In this document: positions 14,389-21,791 of the stretch, piece by piece | How positions within the stretch are numbered: the stretch's first letter is position 1 | How the letters are laid out: each line of letters starts with the position of its first letter | Source of the DNA: CAZWRV01 sp964636325 | Lineage (GTDB): Bacteria > Verrucomicrobiota > Lentisphaeria > Victivallales > GWF2-50-93 | Direction of reading: 5' to 3' | Assembly: GCA_964636325.1 (NCBI GenBank) | Contig: CAZWRV010000102.1 | Location: 1-22,020, forward strand | DNA length: 22,020 bases | Translations under genes and position numbers: made by a program | Notes under the pieces: model-generated | Seen by the model: the letters and a program-made list of their open reading frames with translations, nothing else | What the model was told of the DNA's origin: nothing | Databases searched by the model: none

Positions 14389-15744
14389 GTGAATGTAAAT
14401 CTTAAAATCAGCGTCAGCGGGGTCCGGGGGATCGTGGGCGAGACGCTCACGCCCTCGCTTGTCGCCGACTTCGCGGCGTCGTTCGGGCAGTATGTCGGCG
14501 GGGGGCGTGTGGTGGTGGCGCGCGACACGCGGCTTACGGGCGGGATATTCGAGAACGCGGTGGTGGCTGGCCTGCTCTCGGTCGGTGCGCGGCCGGTCCT
14601 GCTCGGGATTGTCCCGACGCCGACCGCGCTGGTCGCGGTTCCGAGCCTGCATGCGAACGGCGGCATCATAATCTCCGCGAGCCACAACCCAATCGAATGG
14701 AACGCGCTGAAGTTCGTCAGCCGCGCCGGAATCTTCCTCAACGCCGTCGAGGCGTCCGAGCTTCTCGACATCTACAACCAGCCCGACACCAGCTTCGTCC
14801 CCGAAGGGGATTACCGCGACATCCAAACGATCGGGAACATCTTCAACACGCACAAAGACCGGATCTTCAGGAACATAGATGCCGATCTGATCCGCGGCCG
14901 TTCCTTCAAGGTGGCTGTGGACTGCTGCAACGGCGCGGGGGCGCTCTTCGCCCCGGACTTCCTCAAGGAGCTTGGGTGCCGCGTCTACCCGGTCTTCACC
15001 GAGACCGACGGGACGTTCCACCGGGGGACGGAGCCCAGCCCGCAGAACCTGGCCGCCCTCTCCAGGCTTGTGAAGGAAAACGGCTGCGACATCGGTTTCG
15101 CGCAGGATCCGGACGCCGACCGCCTGACCGTCGTCGACGCGTCCGGCGAAGCGATAGGCGAGCAGTATTCCCTGGCGCTTGCCATAAGGCATCTGCTTTC
15201 GAAAAAGAAGGGGCCTGTCGTCGTGAACCTCGACACGACGAAAGCCGTCGAGGACATCGTGCGCGGCGCCGGAGCGGAGCTCGTATACTCTAAAATCGGC
15301 GAGATAAACGTCGTTTCGGAAATCATCGCCAGGAACGCGGTGGCCGGCGGCGAAGGAGGCAGCGGCGGAATCATCTGGCCGGCCGTCCATCCCTGCCGAG
15401 ACAGCTTCTCCGGCATGGCCGCCATCCTCGAAATGCTGGCCGTCCGAGGCAAAGGCGTCCGCGAACTCCTCTCGGAAATGCCCGCCTACTTCACGTCGAA
15501 GAAGAAGCTTACCGTCTCCGGCATTAAGGAGGCCGTCAAAATCATCGGCCGCCTCAAGGAGAAATACGCCTGCCTGCACCCGAACACCGTCGACGGAATG
15601 CGCCTCGACTGGGCCGACAGGTGGGTGCTCGTCCGCCATTCCAACACCGAGCCGGTCGTCAGAGTCACGGCAGAAGCCCTCTCCCCGAAGGACGCCGACG
15701 AGCTGGCCGGGAACTTCGCGGCGGAGTGCGCCACGCCCTCCTGA
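14389..15744 (+). CDS. Phosphoglucosamine/phosphomannomutase-family enzyme, catalytically intact
   Basis: This 451-residue alpha-D-phosphohexomutase moves phosphate between C6 and C1 of a hexose or hexosamine. All four signatures are intact: ISASHNP with phosphoserine Ser98, the magnesium loop DPDADR (240-245), the sugar loop GGEGGSGG (320-327) and the phosphate loop RHSNTEP (416-422). The DPDADR form and overall length resemble the archaeal-type GlmM/ManB group, so glucosamine-phosphate or mannose-phosphate is possible; I cannot choose. Translation starts at GTG 14389, with GGTGA (14378-14382) 6 nt upstream; a nearby ATG is out of frame. It lies 56 bp after its inactive paralogue, probably in one transcript. 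Confidence 0.92.
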   Translation: MNVNLKISVSGVRGIVGETLTPSLVADFAASFGQYVGGGRVVVARDTRLTGGIFENAVVAGLLSVGARPVLLGIVPTPTALVAVPSLHANGGIIISASHNPIEWNALKFVSRAGIFLNAVEASELLDIYNQPDTSFVPEGDYRDIQTIGNIFNTHKDRIFRNIDADLIRGRSFKVAVDCCNGAGALFAPDFLKELGCRVYPVFTETDGTFHRGTEPSPQNLAALSRLVKENGCDIGFAQDPDADRLTVVDASGEAIGEQYSLALAIRHLLSKKKGPVVVNLDTTKAVEDIVRGAGAELVYSKIGEINVVSEIIARNAVAGGEGGSGGIIWPAVHPCRDSFSGMAAILEMLAVRGKGVRELLSEMPAYFTSKKKLTVSGIKEAVKIIGRLKEKYACLHPNTVDGMRLDWADRWVLVRHSNTEPVVRVTAEALSPKDADELAGNFAAECATPS

Positions 15745-15792
15745 AGCCCGTCCTGAACTATTTCTTATTGCTTTTTGCCTTACCGTGCATAA

Positions 15793-15821
15793 CTTATCCG
15801 GATTCACGCGCGGAATATAAT
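15793..15821 (+). promoter_or_regulatory. Possible promoter of the first Gfo/Idh gene
   Basis: A perfect TATAAT at 15816-15821 lies 33 bp before the ATG at 15855. The -35 position 17 bp upstream reads CTTATC, a poor match, so this promoter may need an activator. It would separate the sugar-catabolism-type cluster from the phosphohexomutase genes. Confidence 0.4.
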
Positions 15822-15854
15822 TGTAACATAGAATCCAATGCGGGGGATTTTCAG

Positions 15855-16955
15855 ATGAAAGAGAAGATGAAAGTGGGACTTGTCGGCTGCGGCAACATCA
15901 GCCCGGCGTATCTCCAGGCAGCGAAGAAGTTCGGCTTCATGGAGATATGGAAGTGCGCGGATCTCAACCATGGGGTCGCGGAGAACAGGGCCAAGGAATA
16001 CGGGATGAGGGCCGTAAAAGTCGACGAGCTCCTTGCCGACTCGGAAACGGACATCATTCTCAATCTCACGATCCCTAAGGCGCACACTGAGGTGAACCTT
16101 AAGGCGCTCAACGCCGGCAAGCACGTCCATTGCGAGAAGCCGCTCGCGACCACACGCGATGACGGGAAGAAGACGGTCGAGGCCGCGGCGAAGAAGAGGC
16201 TGCTGGCGGGTTCGGCGCCGGACACCTTCCTCGGCGGCGGAATCCAGACCTGCAGGAAGCTGCTCGACGACGGCTGGATTGGGAAACCTGTTGCCGGTAC
16301 GGCGTTCATGATGTGCCACGGCCACGAGAGCTGGCATCCGAACGCAGGCTTCTACTACGAGCACGGAGGCGGTCCGATGCTCGACATGGGCCCCTACTAC
16401 CTCACCGCGCTCGTCAACCTGCTCGGCCCGGTCAAGAGGGTCTGCGGCGCCACGGCGATGACGTTCAAGGAGCGCTTCGCCACCTCGAAGGAGCTATACG
16501 GCAAGATACTCCCTGTCAGCGTCCAGACGCACCAGGCAGGAGTGCTGGAGTTCCAGTGCGGCGCCATCGTGACGGTTGTCATGAGCTTCGACATCTGGCG
16601 GCATTCGCACAACTGCATAGAGATATACGGGACAGAAGGCAGCATGCAGGTTCCGGATCCCAACGGGTTCGGCGGGCCGGTCAGGCTCGCGAAGCCGGCA
16701 AGCAAGGACTGGATGGAGATGCCGATATCGCACGGCTACACCGACAACTTCAGGAGCATCGGACTGGCGGACATGGTAAAGGCCGTCCAGGGAAAGCGCG
16801 TCAACCGCTGCAGCGCGAAGCTCGCATTCCACGTGCTCGACGTGATGCTCTCGTTCGAGGAGTCGTCGAAGACCGGCAAGCACATCGTCCTGAAGAGCAC
16901 ATGCGACAGGCCGGCAGCGCTGCCGATCGGGCTCAGGGACGGCGAGCTGGACTGA
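15855..16955 (+). CDS. Gfo/Idh/MocA-family NAD(P)-dependent oxidoreductase
   Basis: This 366-residue protein has an N-terminal Rossmann fold (VGLVGCGNISPAYL, residues 7-20) and the family signature CEKPLATT with Glu94, Lys95 and Pro96; the lysine is usually catalytic. GGGPMLDMGPYYLTAL (171-186) is the substrate-domain motif with Asp177; the usual His of this motif is Tyr. Members oxidise sugar or inositol hydroxyls with NAD(P). The substrate is unknown. The frame is open further upstream, but 15855 is chosen because the Rossmann strand follows at once and GGGGGA lies about 8 nt before. No signal peptide, so cytoplasmic. R1 starts 2 nt after the stop. It heads a cluster with ThuA, a second Gfo/Idh and a sugar isomerase. 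Confidence 0.93.
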   Translation: MKEKMKVGLVGCGNISPAYLQAAKKFGFMEIWKCADLNHGVAENRAKEYGMRAVKVDELLADSETDIILNLTIPKAHTEVNLKALNAGKHVHCEKPLATTRDDGKKTVEAAAKKRLLAGSAPDTFLGGGIQTCRKLLDDGWIGKPVAGTAFMMCHGHESWHPNAGFYYEHGGGPMLDMGPYYLTALVNLLGPVKRVCGATAMTFKERFATSKELYGKILPVSVQTHQAGVLEFQCGAIVTVVMSFDIWRHSHNCIEIYGTEGSMQVPDPNGFGGPVRLAKPASKDWMEMPISHGYTDNFRSIGLADMVKAVQGKRVNRCSAKLAFHVLDVMLSFEESSKTGKHIVLKSTCDRPAALPIGLRDGELD

Positions 16956-16957
16956 TA

Positions 16958-17074
16958 TTCAGATTTCCCGTTCCGCGCCCGGATAAGCTGATGGGGCATA
17001 AAAAGGGTTTGATGCTTTTCAGAGATGCGAGCCGGAAATCTGAACCTGAAATCCCTCCACGGAGTCGGGATTTC
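16958..17074 (+). repeat. R1 repeat, full copy after the Gfo/Idh stop
   Basis: The left arm TTCAGATTTCC (16958-16968) pairs with GGAAATCTGAA (17034-17044), 11 bp. A second dyad follows: GAAATCCC (17048-17055) with GGGATTTC (17067-17074). The right half, GCCGGAAATCTGAACC then TGAAATCCCTCC, matches the minus-strand copy at 3549-3690. It begins 2 nt after the stop codon. Confidence 0.75.
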
Positions 17075-17219
17075 TGTTGAAGTTTCTCATGTATCTCGAG
17101 CACTGAATTGTGCGGAAGCCACAGGAGCAGATAAAGATTACGGCGACTTTTTAAGCTGATACTGTTTAATTTGTTCTCTGTGATCTCTGTGGTTGAATAA
17201 TAATTTAAGGACATGCTAA

Positions 17220-17879
17220 ATGGCAAAGAAGGCGTTGATTGTGTGGGGCGGCTGGAACGGGCACGAGCCCGAGCAGTGCGCCGGGGTCTTCGCGGAAATC
17301 CTGAGGATGGACGGGTTCGACGTCGAGGTTTCGACGACTCTCGACTCGTTCCAGGACAAGACGAAGATGTCGCAGCTGAGCCTGGTTGTTCCGATATGGA
17401 CGATGGGCCAGATCAGCGGCGAGCAGGAGAAGGGGCTGCTGGAGGCGGTCCTCGGCGGAGTCGGGATCGGCGGCTGGCACGGCGGCATGGGCGACGCGTT
17501 CCGCAACAACACCGGCTACCAGTTCATGGTCGGCGGCCAGTGGGTTGCCCATCCCGGAGGCATCGTCGAATACGAGGTCAACATCGTCAGGAGGAAGAAG
17601 GTCGACCCGATCGTCAAGGGCATCAAGGACTTCAAGATCAGGTCCGAGCAATACTACATGCACACCGATCCGGGCAACGAGGTCATTGCGACGACGACGT
17701 TCTCCGGCGAACACGAGAACATCCCATGGATCAAGGGCACTGTGATGCCTGTGGTCTGGAAGAGGATGTACGGAAAAGGCAAAGTCTTCTACAACTCGCT
17801 CGGCCATGTCGCGAAGGACTTCGACATACCGGAGGTCAGGGAGATCACGAGGCGCGGCCTGCACTGGGCGGCGAAGTAA
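17220..17879 (+). CDS. ThuA-domain protein
   Basis: This 219-residue protein consists of one ThuA-like domain, a class I glutamine-amidotransferase-like fold without the amidotransferase Cys triad. Visible family features are ALIVWGGWNGHEPEQC at the N-terminus, VVPIWTMGQIS near 57, and GIGGWHGGMGDAF near residue 83. ThuA was named for trehalose/sucrose utilisation and has been linked to 3-keto-sugar metabolism; the exact reaction here is unknown. In this phylum ThuA often sits with Gfo/Idh oxidoreductases, as here on both sides, suggesting a shared keto-sugar route (inference). No signal peptide. The start is good: AAGGA (17207-17211) lies 8 nt before the ATG. The leader carries the words TCTCTGTGATCTCTGTGG. 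Confidence 0.88.
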   Translation: MAKKALIVWGGWNGHEPEQCAGVFAEILRMDGFDVEVSTTLDSFQDKTKMSQLSLVVPIWTMGQISGEQEKGLLEAVLGGVGIGGWHGGMGDAFRNNTGYQFMVGGQWVAHPGGIVEYEVNIVRRKKVDPIVKGIKDFKIRSEQYYMHTDPGNEVIATTTFSGEHENIPWIKGTVMPVVWKRMYGKGKVFYNSLGHVAKDFDIPEVREITRRGLHWAAK

Positions 17880-17893
17880 GACAAATAGCCGCA

Positions 17894-17962
17894 AGAAGCA
17901 CAAAAGGCACAGGGGCATGGAATGCCTGGTAAATTGTTCTTAGTGGCTTTGTGTGAGAGACA
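17894..17962. repeat. Imperfect inverted repeat with CACAAA-type words
   Basis: AAGCACAAAAGGCACAGG on the left and AGTGGCTTTGTGTGAG on the right (from about 17941) are imperfect inverted copies. A hairpin GGCAT-GGA-ATGCC lies between (17914-17926). The element fills most of the spacer between ThuA and the second Gfo/Idh gene. Confidence 0.4.
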
Positions 17963-17986
17963 ATAAATGTTTATATGGAGAGACAC

Positions 17987-19024
17987 ATGTCAAAGTTTAA
18001 GTCGGCCAAGGATATCAAGGTCGCCGTGGTCGGATACGGCGGCGCGTTCAACATGGGCAAGGCGCATCTGGACCTCTGCGTGGCGGCGGGCATGACCCCG
18101 GCCGCAGTCGCCGAGATCGACGCGGAGCGCAGGCAGGTGGCGGAGAAGGATTTTCCGGGCATCGCGACTTTCGCATCCACCGAGGAGATGCTGAAGAAGT
18201 CGGATGCCGGGCTGGTGATCATCATAACTCCTCACAACACTCACGCGAAGCTCGCGCTCCAGTGCCTCAGGGCAGGAAGGGCCGTCGTCTGCGAGAAGCC
18301 GTTCGCCATAACCACCGCGGAATGCGACGCGATGATCGCCGAGGCGAAGAAGAGGAAGCTCTGCCTCAGCACATACCACAACAGGCACTGGGACGGAAGC
18401 ATCATCAACGCCGTGAAGACGATCCGCTCCGGCAAAATCGGCGAAGTCGTCCGCATCGAGGCGCACGGCGGCGGCTGGGGCAAGCCCGGCGACTGGTGGC
18501 GGACCAGCAGGTCCATCTCCGGCGGAATCCTCTACGACTGGGGCGTCCATTTCCTGGAATATTCCCTGCAGATACTCCAGGGCGCGAAGATCCGCGAGGT
18601 CACGGGCGTGGCGAAGAACGGCTTCTGGGCGCCGCACACCAAGTGGAAGAGCGACACCAACGAGGACGAGGCCTTCGCGCTTGTCCGCTTCAGCACCGGC
18701 CAATGGCTGACGCTGAGCCTCTCCCACATCGACTCGAAACCGAAGGAAGGCATGCTCGAGATCACCGGGACGAAGGGCACATACGTCCTTGAATACGGCA
18801 CATGGAAGACCATCACCCACAGGGACGACGGCACGACCGTCACCGAAACCGGCAAGAATCCGCCCTGCGAATACGAGAAGTTCTATGCGAACATCGCGGA
18901 CAACATCCTCGGGAAAAAGCCCCTCATCATCACGCCGGAATGGGCGCGCCGCCCGATTCATATCATCGAGCTCGCCATAAAGAGCGCGAAACTCGGCAAG
19001 GCGCTAAAGGCAAAATACAATTGA
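17987..19024 (+). CDS. Second Gfo/Idh/MocA-family oxidoreductase
   Basis: This 345-residue protein has a Rossmann strand-loop (KVAVVGYGGAFNMG, residues 11-24), the CEKPFAITT signature with Glu103-Lys104-Pro105, and the substrate motif GGILYDWGVHFLEY with Asp184 and His188. It therefore keeps the Lys/Asp/His set expected of an active sugar dehydrogenase, unlike the first copy, where the His position is Tyr. Substrate unknown. The start is set at the second ATG: GGAGAG (17977-17982) lies 4 nt before 17987 and would overlap the ATG at 17975. The next same-strand gene is a sugar isomerase 1.8 kb away, separated by the restriction-modification module. Confidence 0.93.
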   Translation: MSKFKSAKDIKVAVVGYGGAFNMGKAHLDLCVAAGMTPAAVAEIDAERRQVAEKDFPGIATFASTEEMLKKSDAGLVIIITPHNTHAKLALQCLRAGRAVVCEKPFAITTAECDAMIAEAKKRKLCLSTYHNRHWDGSIINAVKTIRSGKIGEVVRIEAHGGGWGKPGDWWRTSRSISGGILYDWGVHFLEYSLQILQGAKIREVTGVAKNGFWAPHTKWKSDTNEDEAFALVRFSTGQWLTLSLSHIDSKPKEGMLEITGTKGTYVLEYGTWKTITHRDDGTTVTETGKNPPCEYEKFYANIADNILGKKPLIITPEWARRPIHIIELAIKSAKLGKALKAKYN

Positions 19025-19071
19025 CCCCAGTATCTTTGCCAAAAAACGGCCAGTCTAAGACGAAATTCGGA

Positions 19072-19953
19072 CTAGTTGTAAACAACCAACTCCCACATAA
19101 CTGAATGGTGGGAGTTGGACATCCTTACCATGTCTATCTTAAATCCATGTTCCTTAGCGAGGCCCCGGACCTCCTCGCAATCATCATAAGTCATAATGAA
19201 TTTGCCTGAAACCAAGGACATCAAAGAAAATAATGCTTCATGGTCTACCTGGTTTTTCAAATACAAACGCGATCCGGCACACTTCCCTCCGGCTGAATAG
19301 GGCGGGTCAATGAAATATGCCGCGTTATTGTCGGAAATATGCTCTTTTATGGTAGCAAAAGCATCTTGCTTGTAGAAAGTTATTTTTTTCCGGTAATGGG
19401 CTATGGCTTCAATCCTTTTGGCAAGCGTGTCCGGATACCATCTCGAAGCCAAACCACGGCCGTTTTCACCATTTTTTACCAAGCCGGCACCAGGCGCCAT
19501 GATTCCACCTCTTCTGACCCTGTTGCCAAGAATTGTCTTAAAGGCCATGTCCGTTTCACTTGTCGTGTTTGATGAGAGTTCTTTGACAACATTTTCCCTG
19601 GTTATCGGAAAGGATATTATTCGATTTACAAGTTTTTTATAGTCCCCGTTTAAAATCACATTCCAGACAACCGACACATTGTCATCCAATTCAGACATCT
19701 CCGCTCTGTCAACAAGGTGTTCCATCACTGCCGTAAGCGAAATGATGCCACCTCCGGCAAATGGCTCCACCAAGCATTTTGGCCTAAATCCCAATCCAGA
19801 CAACCACTTTTTAAAATAGGGGACGAACCACGTTTTACCCCCCGGATACCTGAAAGGGCTTCTCTGGGGCACCGAAGCCACATTGACAACATGATTGACG
19901 TTGTCTATATTAACAGCTTCATCGAGGACAAATTTTTCATGGAGCTCTATCAT
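19072..19953 (-). CDS. D12-class DNA N6-adenine methyltransferase of the restriction-modification module
   Basis: This protein (293 residues from the start chosen) transfers methyl from SAM to adenine N6 in DNA. It has SPFRYPGGKTW (32-42), the SAM-binding VEPFAGGG (62-69) and the catalytic DPPY (216-219), the order of the Dam/D12 alpha class. Length fits the family. Starts are possible at 20016 (TTG), 20007, 19968 and 19953. A very good minus-strand promoter at 19998-20026 would begin transcription near 19992, which excludes the two upstream starts. 19953 is preferred over 19968, where GGAG touches the ATG, but neither is certain. The gene is AT-rich relative to its neighbours, and it lies head to head with a NotI-family nuclease. 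Confidence 0.92.
   Translation of the reverse strand: MIELHEKFVLDEAVNIDNVNHVVNVASVPQRSPFRYPGGKTWFVPYFKKWLSGLGFRPKCLVEPFAGGGIISLTAVMEHLVDRAEMSELDDNVSVVWNVILNGDYKKLVNRIISFPITRENVVKELSSNTTSETDMAFKTILGNRVRRGGIMAPGAGLVKNGENGRGLASRWYPDTLAKRIEAIAHYRKKITFYKQDAFATIKEHISDNNAAYFIDPPYSAGGKCAGSRLYLKNQVDHEALFSLMSLVSGKFIMTYDDCEEVRGLAKEHGFKIDMVRMSNSHHSVMWELVVYN
19883..19911 (+). promoter_or_regulatory. Promoter of the nuclease gene, with operator-like dyad
   Basis: TTGACA (19883-19888), 17 bp and TATATT (19906-19911) form a near-consensus promoter inside the methyltransferase coding region, opposite strand. The leader of about 34 nt has GGAG (19941-19944) 7 nt before the nuclease ATG at 19952. GACAAC (19885-19890) and GTTGTC (19900-19905) form a dyad, 8 of 10 pairs over 21 bp, filling the spacer, so a repressor bound here would block the promoter. 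Confidence 0.65.
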
Positions 19954-20770
19954 GCCTCTCTTGAGCATCTCCGAAGTTTTCTGTTTTTCCACCGATGATA
20001 ATAGCATAGACGCCAAGAATTTTCAAAATCGGAAATGGTGTATTCATAGAAATTCTAGATGTAATAAAGGGAACTTGTCGAGTCCCCTTGGCATTTGCTC
20101 TTTCGGTGACGGAAAAATTGCCGGATCGGTTTGTCCCTCCAGATTTCTGGAGAACAGAAGGCTTTTCCACGATGCTGCGAGAATAGTATATGGCAGAGGT
20201 TCCAAGATCGTCATAGTCCCTGAAATGAGGATACTCAAGGTTCCTGGCACTAAGAAGAAAATAGGCAAGGTTGACTACATAATAGGCAAGGTTTCGGGCA
20301 ACAAAATAGATGATTTCTTTGCCTTGGAAGTGCAGGCAGTCTATTTCTCGGGGAAATCCATCAGACATGATTTTGACGTATATTTAAAGACCGGATGTCT
20401 TGGCGAATCCTCAAAAAGAAGGCTTGACTACCGTTCTTCCGCACAAAAAAGATTAATGCCCCAGTTGAATCTTAAAGTCCCTGTCTTTAGGAGATGGGGA
20501 AAAAAATTCTTTGTCGCAGTAGATTCCATCTTCTTTGAAAACTTGCCTAAGATCAGATCTGTTGAATCGCAAAACAACAGTGAAATAACATGGCTGGTCT
20601 ACCCGATAGGAAAAATTGGCAGTCGTTGCAAAATGCATGATCCAAAAGTTGTTTATACCGTCTGGGACGATGTCGCTACCGCATTGAGGGAAGGAAAAGC
20701 CCCTGACCCCTCAGAGATTATAGATGACATATCCGTTAGGATTGGGGATTTTGAGACGATTGACGTGTAA
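19952..20770 (+). CDS. NotI-family type II restriction endonuclease
   Basis: This 272-residue protein resembles the NotI family. The N-terminal part has four cysteines (C30, C37, C49, C61) spaced like the iron-binding Cys4 fold known from NotI, including PLGICS and CPSRF. The nuclease core has VDYIIGK with Asp108 and FFALEVQAVYFSGK with Glu126 and Gln128, a PD-(D/E)xK variant ending ExQ as in NotI. LDYRSSAQKRLMPQLNLKVP (159-178) and RRWGKK are strongly conserved in the family as I remember it. It is shorter than NotI itself (383 residues). The frame is open from 19895, but the promoter at 19883-19911 and GGAG at 19941 fix the start at 19952. It is AT-rich, like its partner methyltransferase, which suggests transfer as a unit. 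Confidence 0.87.
   Translation: MPLLSISEVFCFSTDDNSIDAKNFQNRKWCIHRNSRCNKGNLSSPLGICSFGDGKIAGSVCPSRFLENRRLFHDAARIVYGRGSKIVIVPEMRILKVPGTKKKIGKVDYIIGKVSGNKIDDFFALEVQAVYFSGKSIRHDFDVYLKTGCLGESSKRRLDYRSSAQKRLMPQLNLKVPVFRRWGKKFFVAVDSIFFENLPKIRSVESQNNSEITWLVYPIGKIGSRCKMHDPKVVYTVWDDVATALREGKAPDPSEIIDDISVRIGDFETIDV
19998..20026 (-). promoter_or_regulatory. Promoter of the methyltransferase gene
   Basis: On the minus strand TTGAAA (20026-20021), exactly 17 bp and TATTAT (20003-19998) form a good sigma70 promoter inside the 5' coding region of the nuclease gene. Transcription would start near 19992, so the methyltransferase must start at 19968 or 19953. The two divergent transcripts overlap over about 75 bp. 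Confidence 0.6.
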
Positions 20771-20847
20771 AGGATTCCGGGCTTTTGAGGACATTCAGAA
20801 GGCCTTGAAATCCTTGAAATAACTCAACCAATAAAAAGGAACGCAGA

Positions 20848-21609
20848 ATGAAACCGAAACCGATCTCAGTTCAGCTCTACACCCTCAGGGAGGCCGCGAA
20901 GACCGATTTCCCGGGCGTTTTGAAGAAGGTCGCTGCGATGGGCTACAAGGGCGTCGAGCCTGCAGGCTTCCACAACTACAAGCCTGCTGAATTCAGGAAG
21001 GTGGTAGAGGATCTCGGCATGAAAGTGTCGTCGAGCCACGGCCCCGGGGTGAACCCCGACAACCTCACGGAAGTGATCGACACCGCCGGAATCCTCGGCA
21101 TCGACCTCGTCTGCACCGGATTCGGCCCGGACCAGTTCAAGGACCTCGACGCCATCAAGAAGACCGCCGACAGGCTCAATCCGGCCGTCGAGAAGCTCAA
21201 GAAGGCCGGGCTGAACGTCTTCATGCACAACCACTGGTGGGAGTTCGAAAAGGTCGGCGACAGGCTCGCATACGACCATTTCGCGGAGCTGTGCCCCGGC
21301 GTTCTGTTCGAGATCGACACCTACTGGTGCTCGAACTTCGGCGCGAACAACCCCGCCGAGCAGGTCGCCAAGTTCAAGAAGCGGACCCCGCTCCTGCACA
21401 TCAAGGACGGCCCGCTCGTGAAGGGGCAGCCCCATGTCGCCGTCGGCCAGGGCAAGATGAAGTTCCCCGAGGTCGTCGCGGCGGCCGACGAGAAAGTACT
21501 GCGCTGGCTTATCGTCGAGCTCGACGAATGCGCCACCGACATGTTCAAGGCCGTCGAGGACAGCTACAAGTACCTGGTCTCCAGCAAGCTCGGGGTAGGG
21601 AACAAGTAA
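20848..21609 (+). CDS. TIM-barrel sugar phosphate isomerase/epimerase-like protein
   Basis: This 253-residue protein belongs to the xylose-isomerase-like TIM-barrel superfamily (AP endonuclease 2 family). Strand-end motifs and likely metal or substrate residues are visible: GVEPAG with Glu37, SSHGPG with His64, FMHNHWWEFE with His127 and His129, FEIDTYW with Glu155 and Asp157, LLHIKDG with His184 and Asp187, and VELDE with Glu224. Such proteins isomerise or epimerise keto-sugars or inositol derivatives, or act as keto-sugar hydrolases or lyases; this one probably handles the product of the Gfo/Idh enzymes (inference). No signal peptide. AAGGA (20836-20840) lies 7 nt before the ATG. R1 follows 8 nt after the stop, then a strong terminator. 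Confidence 0.9.
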   Translation: MKPKPISVQLYTLREAAKTDFPGVLKKVAAMGYKGVEPAGFHNYKPAEFRKVVEDLGMKVSSSHGPGVNPDNLTEVIDTAGILGIDLVCTGFGPDQFKDLDAIKKTADRLNPAVEKLKKAGLNVFMHNHWWEFEKVGDRLAYDHFAELCPGVLFEIDTYWCSNFGANNPAEQVAKFKKRTPLLHIKDGPLVKGQPHVAVGQGKMKFPEVVAAADEKVLRWLIVELDECATDMFKAVEDSYKYLVSSKLGVGNK

Positions 21610-21617
21610 CTGATGCA

Positions 21618-21716
21618 TTTCAGATTTCCTGCGCGTAGAGAAGCAATGACCGACGGAAATGGAACATGATCCGCTTCCACCGCAGTGTTCTTCGCCGGGA
21701 AATCTGATTTGAAAAT
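21618..21716 (+). repeat. R1 repeat after the isomerase stop
   Basis: TCAGATTTCC (21620-21629) pairs with GGAAATCTGA (21698-21707), 10 bp. The right half, CCGGGAAATCTGATTTGAAA, is a diverged version of the other R1 copies. Orientation relative to the upstream gene is the same as after HPr and the first Gfo/Idh. Confidence 0.7.
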
Positions 21717-21746
21717 TCAACCAGCGTTCAATTTTTTATGAACTGA

Positions 21747-21780
21747 AACGGTCCGGGGGCATCCCTCGGACCGTTTTTTT
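21747..21780 (+). terminator. Strong intrinsic terminator of the sugar cluster
   Basis: AACGGTCCGGGGG (21747-21759) pairs with CCCTCGGACCGTT (21763-21775) with one G-T pair and a CAT loop, followed directly by a run of T to 21780. It is the clearest rho-independent terminator in the window and ends the isomerase transcript. Confidence 0.92.
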
Positions 21781-21791
21781 ATTTCTCCTCT

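Noticed and set aside
14368..15807. 479-codon open frame on the minus strand
   Set aside because: It is longer than the real gene but opposite the intact phosphohexomutase, and it shows no recognisable domain.
19895..19951. Longer N-terminus for the NotI-like nuclease
   Set aside because: The ATG at 19895 lies within the promoter spacer, so it would not be transcribed; GGAG supports 19952.
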